Of a DNA stretch of 64,000 nt, positions 46,001 to 55,871 are shown piece after piece. Within the stretch, counting starts at the first letter, position 1, and every line of letters begins with the position of its first letter. This stretch comes from Ditylenchus dipsaci (lineage: Eukaryota; Nematoda; Chromadorea; Rhabditida; Anguinidae), in the NCBI GenBank assembly GCA_004194705.1, contig SADC01000226.1, forward strand, positions 124,001 through 188,000. The letters run 5' to 3'. The position numbers and the translations under genes are program-made. A model generated the notes under the pieces. That model ran no database searches, was not told the DNA's origin, and saw nothing but the letters and a program-made list of their open reading frames with translations.

Positions 46001-47006
46001 TTATTATTATACAAAAAAAACAAAAAAAATTGTGCCACAAATAAAATTAGACACAAATCATTCGACAGTGACACTGGATGCATGGAGAAGGAGTCACAAA
46101 TAATAACATAAAAGCCTAGCTATTTCCTCTCATAGAGCAGCATGCCGCTCTATTTTTCAAACTCCCGAAAAATGGAAAATCGTCAATTAAAAATGGCCGC
46201 AACCTTGAAATCCTAGTCAGAAAATAGGGGTGCCGCTCTATTAGAGGGAATACGATAATTGGCAAGAGAAAACAAGAAGAAGAAGAAGTAATTTGTAATA
46301 TTTTCAAACCCCTATTGAGCCAATCTTTTTATAGATATCAAAAAGCTCAGAAACAAAAAGAATCTAGCCCTACAATTTGTATCCAACTGTCAGACCAGTT
46401 CCAAAGAGAAAAGTATGTTGAAGAGCTGAAAAAGTTTATGAAAATCACTGAGTTTGGTAAATGCAACAACAAATCTTGTCCAGGAAATGAATGTCTTGAA
46501 GAAAAAATTGGTAGTTTTTTTTTCACTTTCTAGATTCTTACAAAATAGCAAATTTACAGACAGTCACTTGTTTTACCTTGCTTTCGAAAACTCTGTCTGC
46601 AAACAATATGTCACAGAAAAATTCTGGAACATCAAACGACTTATTGTGCCTGTGGTGCTTAACAGACAAGTTATGCACGGGCTCGGAATTCCTGACTCTG
46701 CTTACATTGCTGTAAATGACTTTGCTGGTCCTAGGGAACTGGCTGCTAGATTGTCTTTTTTGCAAGCGAATCAAAAGGAATACTTAGAGTAAGAGTACTT
46801 CATTGAAAAATTTGGCATTGAAAAAAATTTTCAGGCATTTTGAATGGACCAAAAGCTACAAGAAAATTGCAGCGGAAGTAAACCCACTCTGCAAGTTGTG
46901 TCAGTTTGCGGTAGAGAAAAGAAAATTGTCAATTCCCAATATTGTAGAATTTTGGGAGAAGGAGGGTGAATGCAAGGCAGATTATTCAGCGAAATTGTTA
47001 GGATAG
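37080..47006 (+). CDS. GT10 alpha-1,3-fucosyltransferase (6 exons)
   Basis: Join of 37080-37241, 44813-44982, 45029-45293, 46351-46510, 46560-46788 and 46835-47006 gives 1158 nt, 385 residues and a stop, with all junctions in phase. Exon 1 supplies a short tail and a signal-anchor (WLAIIFLIIYGSYVFLI); its link across a 7.6 kb intron is inference from phase and from the need for an anchor. The body is clear: VVLAWTKFFGD, CPYKCTFSD, FVFHIRDL (119-126), FNLSVTYRTTSDIYLPY (163-179), REKYVEELKKF with FGKC, then YLAFENSVCKQYVTEKFW (258-275), the GDP-fucose-binding signature, VPVVL, NDFAGPRELAARLSFL, and a C-terminal CKLC. The enzyme transfers fucose from GDP-fucose to N-glycan cores or antennae in the Golgi; which one cannot be told. 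No frame damage is seen, unlike GT31 copy 2. Confidence 0.88.
37242..37492. other. Start of FucT intron 1
   Basis: No feature beyond the donor GTAATT after 37241. Confidence 0.4.
37493..39116. mobile_element. Long fold-back element, GGGGTAGCCC ends
   Basis: The left end AGTACACTATTTGGGGTAGC and right end CTACCCCAAATAATGTACT are inverted, and the homology continues inward for hundreds of bases (AAAGTGCGTTTTTTCAA, the C-run/G-run pair, ATCATTTCCCGTGAAAATCC). A central hairpin of CAAGCCCCCTGTGCCCC type is at 38030-38085 and again at 38745-38790. A shorter relative is at 55872-56534. Lies in FucT intron 1. Confidence 0.75.
39117..40500. other. FucT intron 1, no gene supported
   Basis: Contains an inverse copy of the dispersed ATGCTGAACACGAATCC motif at 39473-39508. 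A small frame at 40158-40321 (VQWCKVDVFCVAKR) precedes the MITE; it has some protein-like character but no known family. Confidence 0.4.
40501..40740. mobile_element. 240-bp palindromic MITE
   Basis: Starts GTAGTACTGGCACCAAGTTT and ends AAACTTGGTCCCAGTACTAC. The arms continue through GATGCCGCCTTTATGCCCCA. The flanks AAGCATGA and TAGCATGT share AGCATG, perhaps a decayed duplication. Confidence 0.75.
41041..41905 (+). pseudogene. Broken coding-like segment, possible retroelement tail
   Basis: A frame from 41068 reads MNSSIRCAMEKESM...PILEIRDMLAIWIKEANL...MEHVDEPGRQV and stops at 41344. Beyond it, two other frames look coding: a short one around 41345-41410 and a long one from 41580 to 41902 (LESGVGVNRLVGVC... 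ending DSTADLCGKRL). A 165-bp hAT MITE splits the second part. The codon use is less AT-rich than the surroundings, suggesting an inserted element; an AATAAA follows at 41953. I do not recognise a domain with confidence. Confidence 0.35.
41415..41579. mobile_element. hAT-type MITE inside coding-like segment
   Basis: Starts CAGGGCTGCAGCC and ends GGCTGCAGCCTTG-like (CAGCTGCAGCCTTG), flanked by exact GTGTGGAC copies (41407-41414, 41580-41587). The interior is tandem TTTTTCTG. Confidence 0.85.
42226..42478. mobile_element. CCGTATT-family MITE
   Basis: Starts CCGTATTACCTCTAATTTCTC and ends AAATTAGAGGAAATACGG between TA dinucleotides. Contains an inner palindrome of TTTTTGTTTTCATTTACTG and a run of G. 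Confidence 0.75.
42968..43859. mobile_element. 892-bp pogo/Tc1-type element (TA target)
   Basis: Starts CAGTCGAGTCTTTATATAGT and ends CTATAGAGAGACTCGACTG, with TA on both sides. GCGCACTATATAGA motifs repeat inside both ends. The middle holds a fold-back-related piece (43250-43420: CTCGAAAGTGACTC) and a dispersed CCAAGGCAA motif. No transposase. Confidence 0.8.
44082..44262. mobile_element. CCGTATTTA-family MITE
   Basis: Starts CCGTATTTATTCTAATAGAA and ends CTAATAGAGTAAATACGG with TA flanks. The right arm has three tandem copies of GGCCTTCTAATAGAGACT. Confidence 0.75.
44526..44667. mobile_element. Partial CCGTATT-type MITE
   Basis: The right end is CTACTATTAGAAAAATACGG before TA; the left arm has lost its terminal bases (CCCTTCTAATAGTAGCCC remains). 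It lies just before FucT exon 2. Confidence 0.5.
45294..46350. other. FucT intron 3 with two MITE relics
   Basis: 45691-45881 starts CAGGGCTCGG and ends CGAGCCCTG, hAT-like but without a matching 8-bp duplication. 46119-46255 has CCTCTCATAGAGC and GCTCTATTAGAGGGAATACG arms of the CCGTATT family. Confidence 0.6.
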
Positions 47007-48377
47007 AAAATTTGCTTGTTTATTGTTAGATAAAGAAAGTTTTTTAACTTTATTGTTTGTTTTGTCATAGATTTGTCAGAATATATGTTTATTAGACAAC
47101 AATGATGTACAATTTCTATATTAATCCAACAGTAAGGTCAATTATTGGGTTTCAATGACTGACTGAGTTTCTTCTTTATCTTGTTTTTTTTGATCTTCTT
47201 CTTGTGTTCTCTTATTTTTCTCAAAAATTTTCATATTTCACCCAAAAACCAAAATTTCTCAAAATTTTAACATTTTCGCCCAAAAGTAAAACTTTTTCAA
47301 AATTTTCATATTCTAGCTTAAAATCAACCCATAATTGGCCTTATTTCCACAACATATTACTGAATTCAATTAGAGGAAATACGGTACTTGTGTTTTAGGT
47401 TCTTCGGTCAGGTAACTTTTTTACTTTTGTGAGCGGTGTGACTGCATACCATCCGACAAAGTCATGCGTAAATATTGTATTGCGAATTCTGTATTTTGTC
47501 GGCTGTGTGTGGTCAAACTGTCACTTTCTATGTGCCTTCGTGCTCCGAACCCGAGACAGTATGGCTAGGCCTTTGTAACATAACTGTCGGAGCACGTCAA
47601 CTTCAAGAAAGAGGCTGCCTAACGAAAGTGGTTATAAGCCGGGGCGTGGGGCAGTGGCGGGGCGAAAATTGCCTGCAGAAGAAAATTTACAATATGGCTT
47701 GACCCCCTTTTGTTTTAGGTGCCGTCTCGGAGGTTTTTAGCAGAGCTTCCAACTGTATTTTATTTAAAGTTTTTTACTTTATTAGTATTTATGATATTTA
47801 CTGTGTTTATTAATTATTCAAGTTTTGAATTTTTTTCTGTAAAAAGGTCTTGTACTGCGCTACGATTTCGAACTTAAATCTTGTTCAAGCGATTAATTCT
47901 GAATTTAAATTTTGACTAGTTAAATTAGTGAAAATGCTTGTCAAAATATCAAAATGACCTGACAGCTACTTGAAGGCAAATCATTACTATTCTTTTAAAA
48001 AGAAGAGATGCAAGGCTACAAACACATATAGTCGGAAGGATTTTGCAATAAAAAATTTATCACAAAAAATAGCTATAAAAGTCGGCGAGAACTTTTGAAG
48101 CAAAAAATCCATTTTTCGGTGTCGCGTTTTTCACATACGTTTTGCAGATCATTATTATGTAACTTACCACTCTTTTTGTAGCTAAGGAGATGAGCTAGGA
48201 AATAAGTGAAAATTTGCCTTATGTATGAAGTGTGTACAATAAAAAAAGTCGAAAATATCTTTTTCAACTGAATTTCGCTAAAAATGGGTGAAGACAAAAT
48301 TCTGAATTTTGAGACTTTACTAAACTAATTGAAACCCTGTAAAAATCAATTTATTTATAGTCAAAACTAAATTTATA
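47007..48377. other. Convergent intergenic region between FucT and GT31 copy 2
   Basis: A solo right-type end (TTAGAGGAAATACGG) is at 47370-47386. At 47470-47720 the DNA is unusually GC-rich with an open frame (VTFYVPSCSEPETVW...) of unknown nature. Both flanking genes end here tail to tail. Confidence 0.4.
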
Positions 48378-49006
48378 CTACTGCTTGCGTTTACGCTTAA
48401 TCTTCGGTTTGACAGTAACAGGACTTGTGCAAGTAATATTTTTAATAATGGCAAAGCTCTTAGCTATTTTGCTTGGGTCATCCACACAACAAAAAGCAGT
48501 TACAAATGGCATTTTTTCCTTACTGTCACATTCTCTATTTTTTCTTCTATCTGAAAATTCATTTATTTATAGGAAATTATTACAATAGCTATCAGATAAA
48601 ACACCTACATCACAAAAAAATTTTAATTCCACATATTTTGTAGCGCTAATAACTTTTACACCTGCTTTTTCAGCCAGCACTCCTGTGTACAATAAATCAT
48701 CAAGAGAGAATCCATTGACTGTGTGAGACACATTAAGAACAGATTTAACTGCTTGGGTCGAAAGACCATAGAAAAAGCCCCAAACATAAGGAGGGAGTGT
48801 TTCGCTAGGATGATCTTGATATGAAACATACCTAAATGCTTGCTCATGTTTTTCAATAATCTAGGTATGAATAGAGGCTGCGTTGTCTATTAACTCTTTA
48901 GATATGCCTTAAAGTGCTTTTCGAAAACTTTTTCATTTTTTTTCAAGCAAAATTCCCAGGCTCAAAATTTAACGCTAAGCACGAATCTGATCTGAAGACA
49001 CCTACC

Positions 49007-50292
49007 GGCGGTATCGTCATTACAAAATAGACGGTTTTCAAAATGAATGCTTTTAAAAATATAACGGCTTTTCAAATAGCGGATTTCAAAATAGCGTTTT
49101 TTAAAATAGACGTTTTTCAAAATATAACGGCTTTTAAAATATAACGGTTTTCAAAACATAACGGTTACAAAATAGACGGTTTTCAAAATAGGTGATTTTT
49201 CAAATAACGCTTTTCAAATTAGTCGATTGAGGAAATAGCTGTATCAAAATTAGCAGGTTTCCACACTAAATTTTCGGTATTTTGACTATAATTTTTCCGT
49301 ATAACAGTTAACAATGATCTGCTTTTTTGTATAGTTGATCATCAAGGCGACGGTAAATTCATCCTCTAAATTTTTGACATTAAAGGTTCGAGCCCTGGGG
49401 GCGGACATTATTTTTTATTGTATAACAGTCATAAACTAGTTTTTCCTAGACCATTAAACCTCAGGATGGGTAGGAGGACCATCTGGTACCTTGCTATGGG
49501 TATCCACCGCCAGAATTCGAAATTTCGGACTAGCGAACTTACTTCAGGGTATGTGTAGATCTTTAAAGAAGGAGACATTAGAATAACCAGAAAGACAAAA
49601 TTACACAGTGACTAAGCGCATCATCATCTGAGTCGCTTGTACTTCTATCACTTGTTTCGGAATAGTCGGGCACTATTCTTGACTGAAAATTTGATGAGCA
49701 TGTAATAAAGAGCAGAAGTAAAATCAAGTGAAAGAAAGATGCTGATTTAGTGGAAAATACTACTAATTTTGATGCGTCTATTTTGTCAGCCGGCTGATTT
49801 AAAAGCCACTTAATTTGAAAGCCGCTATTAAGAAAAACCGCTATTTTGAAAACCGTCTATTTTGAAAGTTGTTGTATTTTAAACAGTAATGTAACGGCAC
49901 CAGGTGACGCACCGGCACTGGTGCGGCACCGACCCACACCGGCAGCGGCCGGTGCCGGTGCAGGTGCCGGTACGGAAAATTCCAGTAGTCGGTGCCGGTG
50001 CAGGTGCCGGTGCGGAAAATTCCAGGAGTCGGTGCCGGTGAGGGTGCCGGTGCGGAAAATTCCAGGGGTCAGTGCCGGTGCTGGTGCCGATGCGGAAAAT
50101 TTTCGGAGCCGGTGCCGTTGCAGGTGCCGGTGCGGATGTTTCGAGATTTACATCACTGATTTTAAAAGCCTTTATATTTTGAAAAACGTCTATTTTGTAA
50201 ACCGTCATTTTTAAATACGCTATTTGAAAAACCGTTGTTTTTTGAAAAGCTTTTTTTTTGAAAACCGTCTATTTTGTTATGACGATTCCGCC
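49007..50292. mobile_element. hAT-type element with iterated AAAATAGACGGTTTTC arms
   Basis: The left end GGCGGTATCGTCATTACAAA and right end TTGTTATGACGATTCCGCC are inverted, flanked by exact CACCTACC copies (48999-49006 and 50293-50300). Both arms are built from spaced copies of AAAATAGACGGTTTTC or its inverse. The middle has a 40-bp tandem repeat. No transposase recognised. Confidence 0.85.
49895..50140. repeat. 40-bp tandem repeat, GGTGCCGGTGCAGG type
   Basis: Units of 40 bp (for example starting at 49991 and 50031) combine GGTGCCGGTGCAGGTGCCGG with GCGGAAAATTCCAGGAG. About four to five copies. Strongly GC-rich against the surroundings. Confidence 0.85.
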
Positions 50293-50298
50293 CACCTA

Positions 50299-50542
50299 CC
50301 GTATTATCTCTAATTATAGACCCCCCTCGTGTTCAAAATTGTGTTCTTGGCATTGCATTTTTGACCTACTTTTTGAATAATTCTCTCAGGCAGGTTACAC
50401 CTCATTTTGTAGCCAGTGAGATGAGCTACCAAATGAAGGGTAAGTTGTCCGAGAGAAGTTCTCAAAAACTGGGTCAAAAACACAATGCCACAAACATGCT
50501 TTTTGAATTTAGGGAGGGGGTCTATAATTATAGATAATACGG
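50299..50542. mobile_element. CCGTATTA-family MITE abutting hAT element
   Basis: Starts CCGTATTATCTCTAATTATA and ends ATAATTATAGATAATACGG with TA flanks. Its first two bases are part of the right CACCTACC duplication of the preceding element. Confidence 0.8.
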
Positions 50543-51189
50543 TACTTCTCAATCAAACAAATGAATTTTAAAATTGTCCGATTTTCGGAAGGTTGAAAAT
50601 CAAATCCACATGTGAGCCAATTAAAGGAAATACGGCTTGCTTGAGCCAAATTGTATACCAGATCTTTTCTGATGAATCGTTTTTCTCGAGATTTTCGAAC
50701 GATTCGATGCAAAATTGAATGCGCTTTCTAATAGAATGAAAATTTTTCATGGTTGGCTTGTTTATCTGCTATATAGAGGTCTTTTTACGGTTTTTTTTCT
50801 GTTTAGGGCCTACATATTTACTTTTTTACTGTCATTTGCAGAATGTGTTTTTGTAGGATGAAAGAGCTGTCAATAATGCGCCGAAAAGTTCACAACCTGT
50901 AAATACAACTTGTAAATATTTAAAAAGCATAGTACGCAAAACCTATAAAATGACAATTTTCTGACAATTTTTCTGGCGTTTTGAACCTATAAAATTTACT
51001 TGTAAATTTTATAGGTATTTTTATAGGTTTTTATAGGTGTTTATAGGTTTTGAAGGTTTCGTTGCTTCATTATATTTTCTCTGTTTCACTCTATTTTTTC
51101 TCGTTTCTTAACCCTTTTATCGGCTGACAGTGATAACAGTGCATTGTGTGATGTCCTAAGTTATAGAAATTTTATCAAAAAATCTTCAC

Positions 51190-52210
51190 TACGATAAACT
51201 AATCGTTAATCGCTAATCATTTTTCTCAACACAATCAGGTTTGCTATGTTCTTTGGTTCCAGTTTGTTTGTTGTGTAATCGTTGATACTTGACCGAAGCT
51301 CTTTGAATGCCTGTTCACTGGCAGAACTATTCACTTGCACGGCCAAAATTAAAAGGGCCAATGGCTCGAGGAGCAAGAACATAATAAAATAACATCATAA
51401 AGCCTTTTGTAGTGGTACCTTAGTTAAATCCAGGCACTTTACTGCAGATGTCCTTAAGCTGTGAATGGGCGAAGGATCAAAACATGCACCGCAAACAGCC
51501 AACTTCTTATTGATTGAACATTATGGTGTGAAAAGCCAGTCCTGGGTCGATAAATATCCTATTTTCATAGTGAAGCGTTCCATAGCAGCCTGAGCCATTG
51601 CAACTGAGTAGGCGGAATAACCTTCACCTGGTTGGTTTGATGCGAACATTTTGTTTGATGCTAACATTGCGAACATTTCTAGTAGTCTTGTGGAAGCCTG
51701 CTAGCAGTAGAGTTAAAGGGAGGACAAAGTCATTTAATTCCCTAATAGTGCAAATATGGAACAATTATAGGAAATTTAATACCAATTGTGATCTATATAT
51801 GTGCTGTGACGGCCAAGTAGTCCACACCTTTCTTTGCAAAATCTAAGGTTATACCACCACCATTCTGTTTAAGCATAGCTATTTGGTCCAGCAACTGTAT
51901 TTTGGCTGTATCTATGGAATAAGTAATTCGCCTGCTGATTGTATTGGGTGACGGCAACAGATTCCGAGCCGGTATTGTGTGGCCAATGACATAGTTTTGA
52001 ATTCTAAATTCCTTTGTAATAGTGATAACTTAGATTAGGACTTACGTTGACTTTTGAAAGTCATCGAGGAAGGACACAAAAGGTTTGTCTGAAAGGACGC
52101 TCAATAGTTGACAAGAACACACAACAAACTTTTGCAATGCTTCTGCAAGGCTAGCGTCAGACAGCGGTCTTACATCATTGTGATTGTCTGCGTGATACCT
52201 AAATGAAAGT
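51190..52210 (-). pseudogene. hAT transposase remnant
   Basis: Read on the minus strand in several frames: RPLSDASLAEALQKFVV and DKPFVSFLDDFQ (the lead-in common to hAT enzymes), PARNLLPSPNTISRRITYS, GGGITLDFAKKGVDYLAVTA with the first catalytic Asp, then AMAQAAMERF, LAVCGACFDPSPIHSL, and a C-terminal dimerisation block NSSASEQAFKELRS...NKLEPKNIANLIVLRKM. Stops and frame slips separate the blocks and the zinc finger is missing, so it is not functional. It identifies the surrounding 2.6 kb element as hAT. Confidence 0.75.
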
Positions 52211-52233
52211 GTAAAGCTTTATATTGCAGCCTA

Positions 52234-52418
52234 CAGTCTACTCTCGTTAAACTGGCACTCCAATAAACTGGCACCCTCGAAAACTGGCACTTTGAAAAAG
52301 CCTTATTTGGCTGGCCGACAGAGAAATAAGGCGAAGTAACATCCCACTAAACTGGCACCCCGATAAACTGGCACCCCAGGCTGGTCCCCAGGGGTGCCAG
52401 TTTATCGAGAGTAGACTG
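52234..52418. mobile_element. TA-type MITE nested in hAT element
   Basis: Starts CAGTCTACTCTCGTTAAACT and ends AGTTTATCGAGAGTAGACTG between TA dinucleotides (52232-52233, 52419-52420). AAACTGGCACCC is repeated inside. Confidence 0.8.
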
Positions 52419-52530
52419 TATATTGAAAAAGTCTACTTCAAAAAAGTAACCCCCTCTTGAGTGAGAGTTTCACAAATAAATAAATAACCGTATTTCTTGC
52501 TTCTTGTCCACGGTTTTCTGGTATGTTTAC

Positions 52531-53137
52531 CATAGTGGGGCGCCTGTCCTCCGGGCCCGTCCCGTCCGGACGGTCTAACAGTTGGTCAATCAAATCTGGA
52601 CAGAACTTTTTAAAACATGAGCTACCTTGTTCCTATGCGAAAAACAGATCGACCGTTTTTGTCCGTCCGTTTCGGTAGTCGACCCACAGCCACCGTCCGA
52701 AAAAAATGTTTTTTTTTTCGAAAAACGACAATTTTTAGGATGGTGGCGGCCGGTCGATTGAAAAAGGTGGACGGGCATGGATGGTCGCTGTGTTTTTGGA
52801 ATTAGAACATGTTAGTTTATGTTCTAGAAAGAATACCGTCCATATTTGCTAACCTAATTGCGGTACTTATGCTGTTTGGGACCGACCGTCATTTTTTAAA
52901 CAGCTTTTAAACAGCATAAGTACCTAATAGGTATAACAGTAAAATAGGTATATAAAAAAATAGGTATAAAAAAATAGGTATAAATAGGTATACTGAACAG
53001 CATAAGTACCGCATAAGTACCGTGCAAAAATGTCAAAAAAAATGACGGTCGGTCCCAACAGCATAAGTACCCTAATTGCTAGACCATCCGGACGGGACGG
53101 CCGCGGCCCGTCTTGGTCGGACGGGCGCCCCACTATG
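52531..53137. mobile_element. hAT-type element, second nesting level
   Basis: Starts CATAGTGGGGCGCC and ends GGCGCCCCACTATG, flanked by exact ATGTTTAC copies (52523-52530 and 53138-53145). The arms are GC-rich with GTCCGGACGG motifs. It is itself interrupted at 52862-53071. Confidence 0.88.
52862..53071. mobile_element. hAT-type element, third nesting level
   Basis: Starts GGTACTTATGCTGTTTGGGA and ends TCCCAACAGCATAAGTACC, flanked by exact CTAATTGC copies (52854-52861 and 53072-53079). The interior is a run of AAAATAGGTAT units. Confidence 0.88.
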
Positions 53138-53652
53138 ATGTTTACTAAGATCAAATTGGACCGGAAAAAGATAAAATCAATAAATATAAAGAAAAGCATG
53201 GATAGTTACGTTAGAGCGTCTATCTTTTACATAGTTTTCGCCCTCTTCATAGCTGTTCGTCCAGCTCAATTCTCCCTGCTCGTCAATATCATTCATCATG
53301 AATGGATGAATGCTTAACATAAATACGATATAACGTGACTTTAGATGTAAATAATAAGTAAAAACATAAAAGATACAATGGAACAACGAAACCTATAAAA
53401 CACCTATAAAAAACATATATAAATACCTATAAAATTTACAAGTAAATTTTATAGGTTCAAAACGCCAGAAAATTGTCAGAAAATTGTCATTTTATAGGTT
53501 TTGCGAACTATGTTAAAAAGATTACAAAGATGCAAAAGAAAAAAAATACTTACTTTTTGGGATTTTCCAACGAAACTTTTTCGAAAGAGCGCCTACCCGA
53601 ATCTTTTTGATGTAAAAATGCGTCCACCGAAATAAAAGTTGTTCGGAATGAG

Positions 53653-54008
53653 GGGAGGAGAAGAATGCGCCATTTAAAATTGGGCCCATTCAATTTGCGC
53701 CCTTTTCAAATTGGGCCCTTTCGAATTGCGCCAATGCAAATTTCGCCATTTTAAATTGCGCCAAGTTCAAATTGGGCCCATTCAAATTGCGCCAACTTAT
53801 TGGCAATTTTTTAACTGTTGTTTGATTCAAAATCGTGGCCCATTTTGAAATTGGCGCAATTCGCATTGGCCAATTTGAAAATGGCCCAATTTGAACTTAG
53901 CCTAATTTGAAATGGCGCAATTTGCATTGGCGCAATTCGAAAGGGCCCAATTTGAAAAGGGCGCAAATCGAATAAGCCCAATTTGAAATGGCGCATTTTT
54001 CTCCTCCC
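53653..54008. mobile_element. MULE-like element with 9-bp duplication and iterated arms
   Basis: Starts GGGAGGAGAAGAATGCGCC and ends GGCGCATTTTTCTCCTCCC, flanked by exact CGGAATGAG copies (53644-53652, 54009-54017). A 9-bp duplication fits Mutator-like elements. The whole interior is spaced copies of AAATTGGGCCC, AATTGCGCC and their inverses. Non-coding. Confidence 0.82.
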
Positions 54009-54343
54009 CGGAATGAGTCAGGCAACGCGATAAATTGGAAGGAAATTTTTTGAAAAAAGAATTGGCTAACAAGGAGTCTTATTGACTTTTGCAAAATCTT
54101 TTATTAAAAACTAACATTAAAAAAAATTAAAACTATAAACTTACTGTTTATGATTAGGGTCTCTTTTAAGTTTGGCTGTCAGGTCGAGGTGACCGAAAAT
54201 AAGTGAAGTGTTCCCAGCAGCACTAATCCATTATTCATCCAATATTGCAGTCTGTCCAAATCAATAATAGTATCTGCATCAGCTCTTATAACAAATTGCA
54301 CATTAGAACAATAGAGTTGCTGCCAGGTAAGCACTGCGTAAAT

Positions 54344-55520
54344 CTGTAAAATCATTCTTGCTTTTTTAAGCATAACTCTACAAAATATCTGACAACCGTC
54401 AGTCACAACTTGTTGTGTGATCATGTATGATCATTTTGTATGATTATGACTCAGAATAAAATCCACCGAATAAACTGTAGCATTTCTCGAATAATATACC
54501 GAAAATATTTTTTTGAAACATCGAGAATAGGGGTTCAAGAAAAATAAGCAAAAGGGGCAAAAACATGACTCGAATTTCTACCCCGGACATGAATGTAACT
54601 CGGGTTTCTGCCCCAACTGACCAAAGATTACTTCTCTTATCTAAAACAGGGCAGAAAAGCGAGTCACTGTTGTGTCTAGGGCAGAAAACGTGAGCTTTTT
54701 TTCATGACATTATCTTTTGGACTATTTCGTATGGGCTGACCTGCGACCGAGTACACATTATGACCAAGTACAACCACCTGGTACACTTACAACCAGGTAC
54801 AACGAACTTTAAAATTGGTTTATGTGTTAAAAAGTGTCGGGAAACAAATTTTCTATCGTTTTTAGAGTAATGTTATCACTTAGGAGATATTTAAACATGA
54901 TTTATGAAAAGTGTTTCAAAAAGTATACCCGGTCAAAATACTTACCCAGTCGTTGGTTTACCTTCCGTCTGCTTACAAAATTAACGATTTTAACTGAAAA
55001 CAACAGCCCGAAAAAGTAAATATTTTGTCAGTTTTTCTAAAGCTGATTGTTTTTTTGAAGCGTATATTAAAAAACAGTGGAACAGCTTTCATTTTTCATG
55101 AGTTATCATATAGCGGAAGTTTAAAATTTAAAATTCACTTTAAAAAGATTCTGCCCTATCATTTCCTCTGGATTTTTTCTGGTTTATTTTCGAGAATATT
55201 TTTATTTCACAGCTATACTTTTAAGGTTAAACTTTAAAATTTTTTACTAGAGTAGGCTTCGGTAGTTTTTTAAAATTGTTCGGTTTTAAAAATTGGTTTT
55301 TTCAAGGCCGGTTTTCAGTTACGGTTTTTTTAAAAATTTTCGGTCGGTTAACCGACATGTACTTCATTTTCGGTTGATTTTCGTCGGAAATAAACCGGTA
55401 TTTTTCTAAACCCGGTCTTTTTGAAACCGGTTTTAGGTTTTGGTTTATTTTCCAAAAAAAACTTATTTTCGGTTAGCCGACCAGTTCGGTTAACCGACCG
55501 AGTACTACCCCAATTATTAC
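54344..55520. other. GT31 copy 2 intron 2; AACCG motif patch
   Basis: 55255-55505 repeats CGGTTTT, GGTCGGTTAACCGAC and AAACCGGT motifs. No gene seen in the rest. Confidence 0.5.
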
Positions 55521-55871
55521 CTTTACATGCAGCATTTGGTATTGATCTTTTGCATCATAAAATATAATGTCATTGTATTCTTGCCATTCTTCGTAAAGTT
55601 TATTGTATATGTCGACACCTTCAGTAGTTACATTTGGCTGACCAACTACAAACCGAACAAGAAATCCACCTGGCTAAATAATACAGTCAACACTCCAAAA
55701 GTTCTTCTTTAGCTTGGTACGACATTTTTTGGACGCTATTTTTAAATCTGTTACTAATTTTGATAACACATTTCAGTACAAACAGTTCCGAAAATTCTAA
55801 TTTCACTTGTTTTTTTTTCACAATTCTGCAGTTTAGCCATAAAAAGCTATCAAACAAACAGCCATTTTTAG

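Larger units (their letters stand above)
50928..53512 (-). mobile_element. hAT element, 2.6 kb, with degenerate transposase and nested insertions
   Basis: The left end CATAGTACGCAAAACCTATA and right end TATAGGTTTTGCGAACTATG are inverted, with arms continuing for about 100 bp (GACAATTTT, GGCGTTTTGAACC, ATAAAATTTAC). Exact TTAAAAAG copies flank it (50920-50927 and 53513-53520). Inside: a minus-strand hAT transposase remnant, a TA-type MITE and a two-level nest of smaller hAT-type elements. It sits in intron 3 of GT31 copy 2. Confidence 0.9.

Noticed and set aside
49846..50214. Frames rich in GAGAGTE or PAPAPAT repeats
   Set aside because: They read through the 40-bp GC-rich tandem repeat; no start, splice or domain supports a protein.
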